Assembly (NCBI GenBank): GCA_039649115.1
Contig: JBBWZQ010000157.1
Coordinates: forward strand, 1-6,004
From: DATEJJ01 sp039649115
GTDB taxonomy: Bacteria; Actinomycetota; Actinomycetes; Mycobacteriales; Micromonosporaceae
Direction of reading: 5' to 3'
Length of the DNA: 6,004 bases
A program made the position numbers and the translations under genes. The notes beneath the pieces were generated by a model. That model did not search any database, was not told the DNA's origin, and worked only from the letters and a program-made list of their open reading frames with translations. Shown here piece by piece: positions 5,132 through 6,004 of this stretch (position 1 is the stretch's first letter; each line of letters starts with the position of its first letter).

Positions 5132-6004
5132 CTAGCGCGGGCGGAGGTCCATGGCGATGTCGAGGATCGGGGAGGAGTGCGTCAGGCCGCCGACCGAGAG
5201 GAAATCCACGCCGGTCAGCGCGTACTCGCGGGCCACCTCCAGGGTCAGCCCACCCGTCGCCTCCAGCTCCGCCCTGCCGGCCACCGCGGTCACCACCGAG
5301 CGCAGCAGCTCCGGCGACATGTTGTCGCACAGCAGGAACGTCGCCCCCGCGTCCACCGCCTCCACCGCCTCGGCGACGGTGGTCACCTCCACCTGGACCG
5401 GTACCGCCGGAAAGGTCTCGCGGACCCGGGCGTATGCGGCGCTGATCGAGCCCGCCGCCAGCTTGTGGTTGTCCTTGATCATCGCGACGTCGTAGAGGCC
5501 CATCCGCTTGTTCGTGCCGCCGCCGGCCCGCACCGCGTACTTCTCCAGGATCCGCAGGCCCGGCGTGGTCTTGCGGGTGTCCAGCACCATGGCGCCGGTG
5601 CCGGCCAGCAGGTCGGCCCAGGCGCGCGTGTGGGTGGCCACTCCGGACATCCGGCAGAGCAGGTTGAGCGCGGTGCGTTCCGCGGTGAGCAGGGCACGGG
5701 TCGGCCCGGCGACCGTGGCCAGCACGTCGCCGCGGGCCACCGCGGCACCGTCCTTCACCTGTTCAACCCATGATGTGGTACCCCCGGAGGCGGCGTCGAA
5801 GACCATCGCGGCGACCGGGAGTCCCGCCACGACGCCGCCGGCCCGGGCGACCAGGTCCGCCACGCCGGTCTGCTCCGCCGGTATCGTCGCCACGCTGGTC
5901 ACGTCGATCCGCTCCGGCCCGAGATCCTCGTCGAGCGCCCGCGCCACGATTCCGGCCACCTCGCCCGGATCCAGCCCGGCCGCCCGCAGGTCCTCAACGA
6001 TCAC
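5132..6004 (-). CDS. nadC: Nicotinate-nucleotide pyrophosphorylase (carboxylating), quinolinate phosphoribosyltransferase
   Basis: NadC joins quinolinate to PRPP with loss of CO2 to make nicotinate mononucleotide, the entry to the NAD pathway, in the cytoplasm. The 290 codons cover the whole family length (about 280-290). An N-terminal open-sandwich domain (about 1-115) ends in ERTALNLLCRMSG (109-121); the type II phosphoribosyltransferase barrel follows with DTRKTTPGLR (142-151), GGGTNKRMGL (161-170), IKDNH (176-180), VEV (205-207), LLCDNM (224-229), EATGG (248-252) and SVGGLTHS (270-277). By alignment by eye to the M. tuberculosis enzyme, R110, R144, K145, R167, K177, E206 and D227 are kept, but its quinolinate-site His161 corresponds to K166. 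The frame is open to the last base, where a GTG (6002-6004) could be the start; a start slightly beyond the edge cannot be excluded. It precedes coaX on the same strand with a 244-base gap, so the two are probably separate transcripts. Confidence 0.95.
   Translation of the reverse strand: MIVEDLRAAGLDPGEVAGIVARALDEDLGPERIDVTSVATIPAEQTGVADLVARAGGVVAGLPVAAMVFDAASGGTTSWVEQVKDGAAVARGDVLATVAGPTRALLTAERTALNLLCRMSGVATHTRAWADLLAGTGAMVLDTRKTTPGLRILEKYAVRAGGGTNKRMGLYDVAMIKDNHKLAAGSISAAYARVRETFPAVPVQVEVTTVAEAVEAVDAGATFLLCDNMSPELLRSVVTAVAGRAELEATGGLTLEVAREYALTGVDFLSVGGLTHSSPILDIAMDLRPR

Overview
The window is high-GC DNA (roughly two-thirds G+C) from an actinobacterium. Five protein genes are read on the minus strand and one on the plus strand. 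The minus-strand order nadC, coaX, lysS, lsr2, clpC keeps the coaX / lysS / lsr2 / clpC1 order known from Mycobacterium tuberculosis. The Lsr2 and LysRS sequences, the GTG starts and the sparse Shine-Dalgarno signals suggest a filamentous actinomycete, possibly Micromonosporaceae; that family placement is a guess from sequence style.

Layout, left to right. 1-866: the first 288 codons of clpC (minus), running off the left edge. 867-1325: a 459-base gene-free stretch holding a candidate SigR/SigH-type promoter, a candidate ClgR operator just upstream of it, a long predicted leader, a 14-bp tandem repeat and a strong hairpin that probably terminates lsr2. 1326-1679: lsr2 (minus). 1779-3281: lysS (minus). 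3282-3369: a short divergent promoter region. 3370-4122: a class I SAM-dependent methyltransferase (plus), the only plus-strand gene. 4129-4887: coaX (minus), convergent with the methyltransferase and only 6 bases from it. 4888-5131: a 244-base intergenic region with an exact 18-bp tandem duplication and four GTGATCAC-like palindromes arranged as two dyads. 5132-6004: nadC (minus), reaching the right edge.

Together these are core housekeeping functions: NAD synthesis (NadC), the first step of coenzyme A synthesis (CoaX), lysyl-tRNA supply (LysS), a nucleoid xenogeneic silencer (Lsr2) and the protein-quality-control unfoldase ClpC. The methyltransferase is the accessory-looking element; its substrate cannot be read from the sequence.

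I see no new defence, mobile or biosynthetic system. The points most worth a second look are non-coding: the clpC control region (SigR-like promoter plus ClgR-like box), the GTGATCAC cluster between nadC and coaX, and two possible leaderless starts. Active-site substitutions in LysS and NadC also deserve an alignment.
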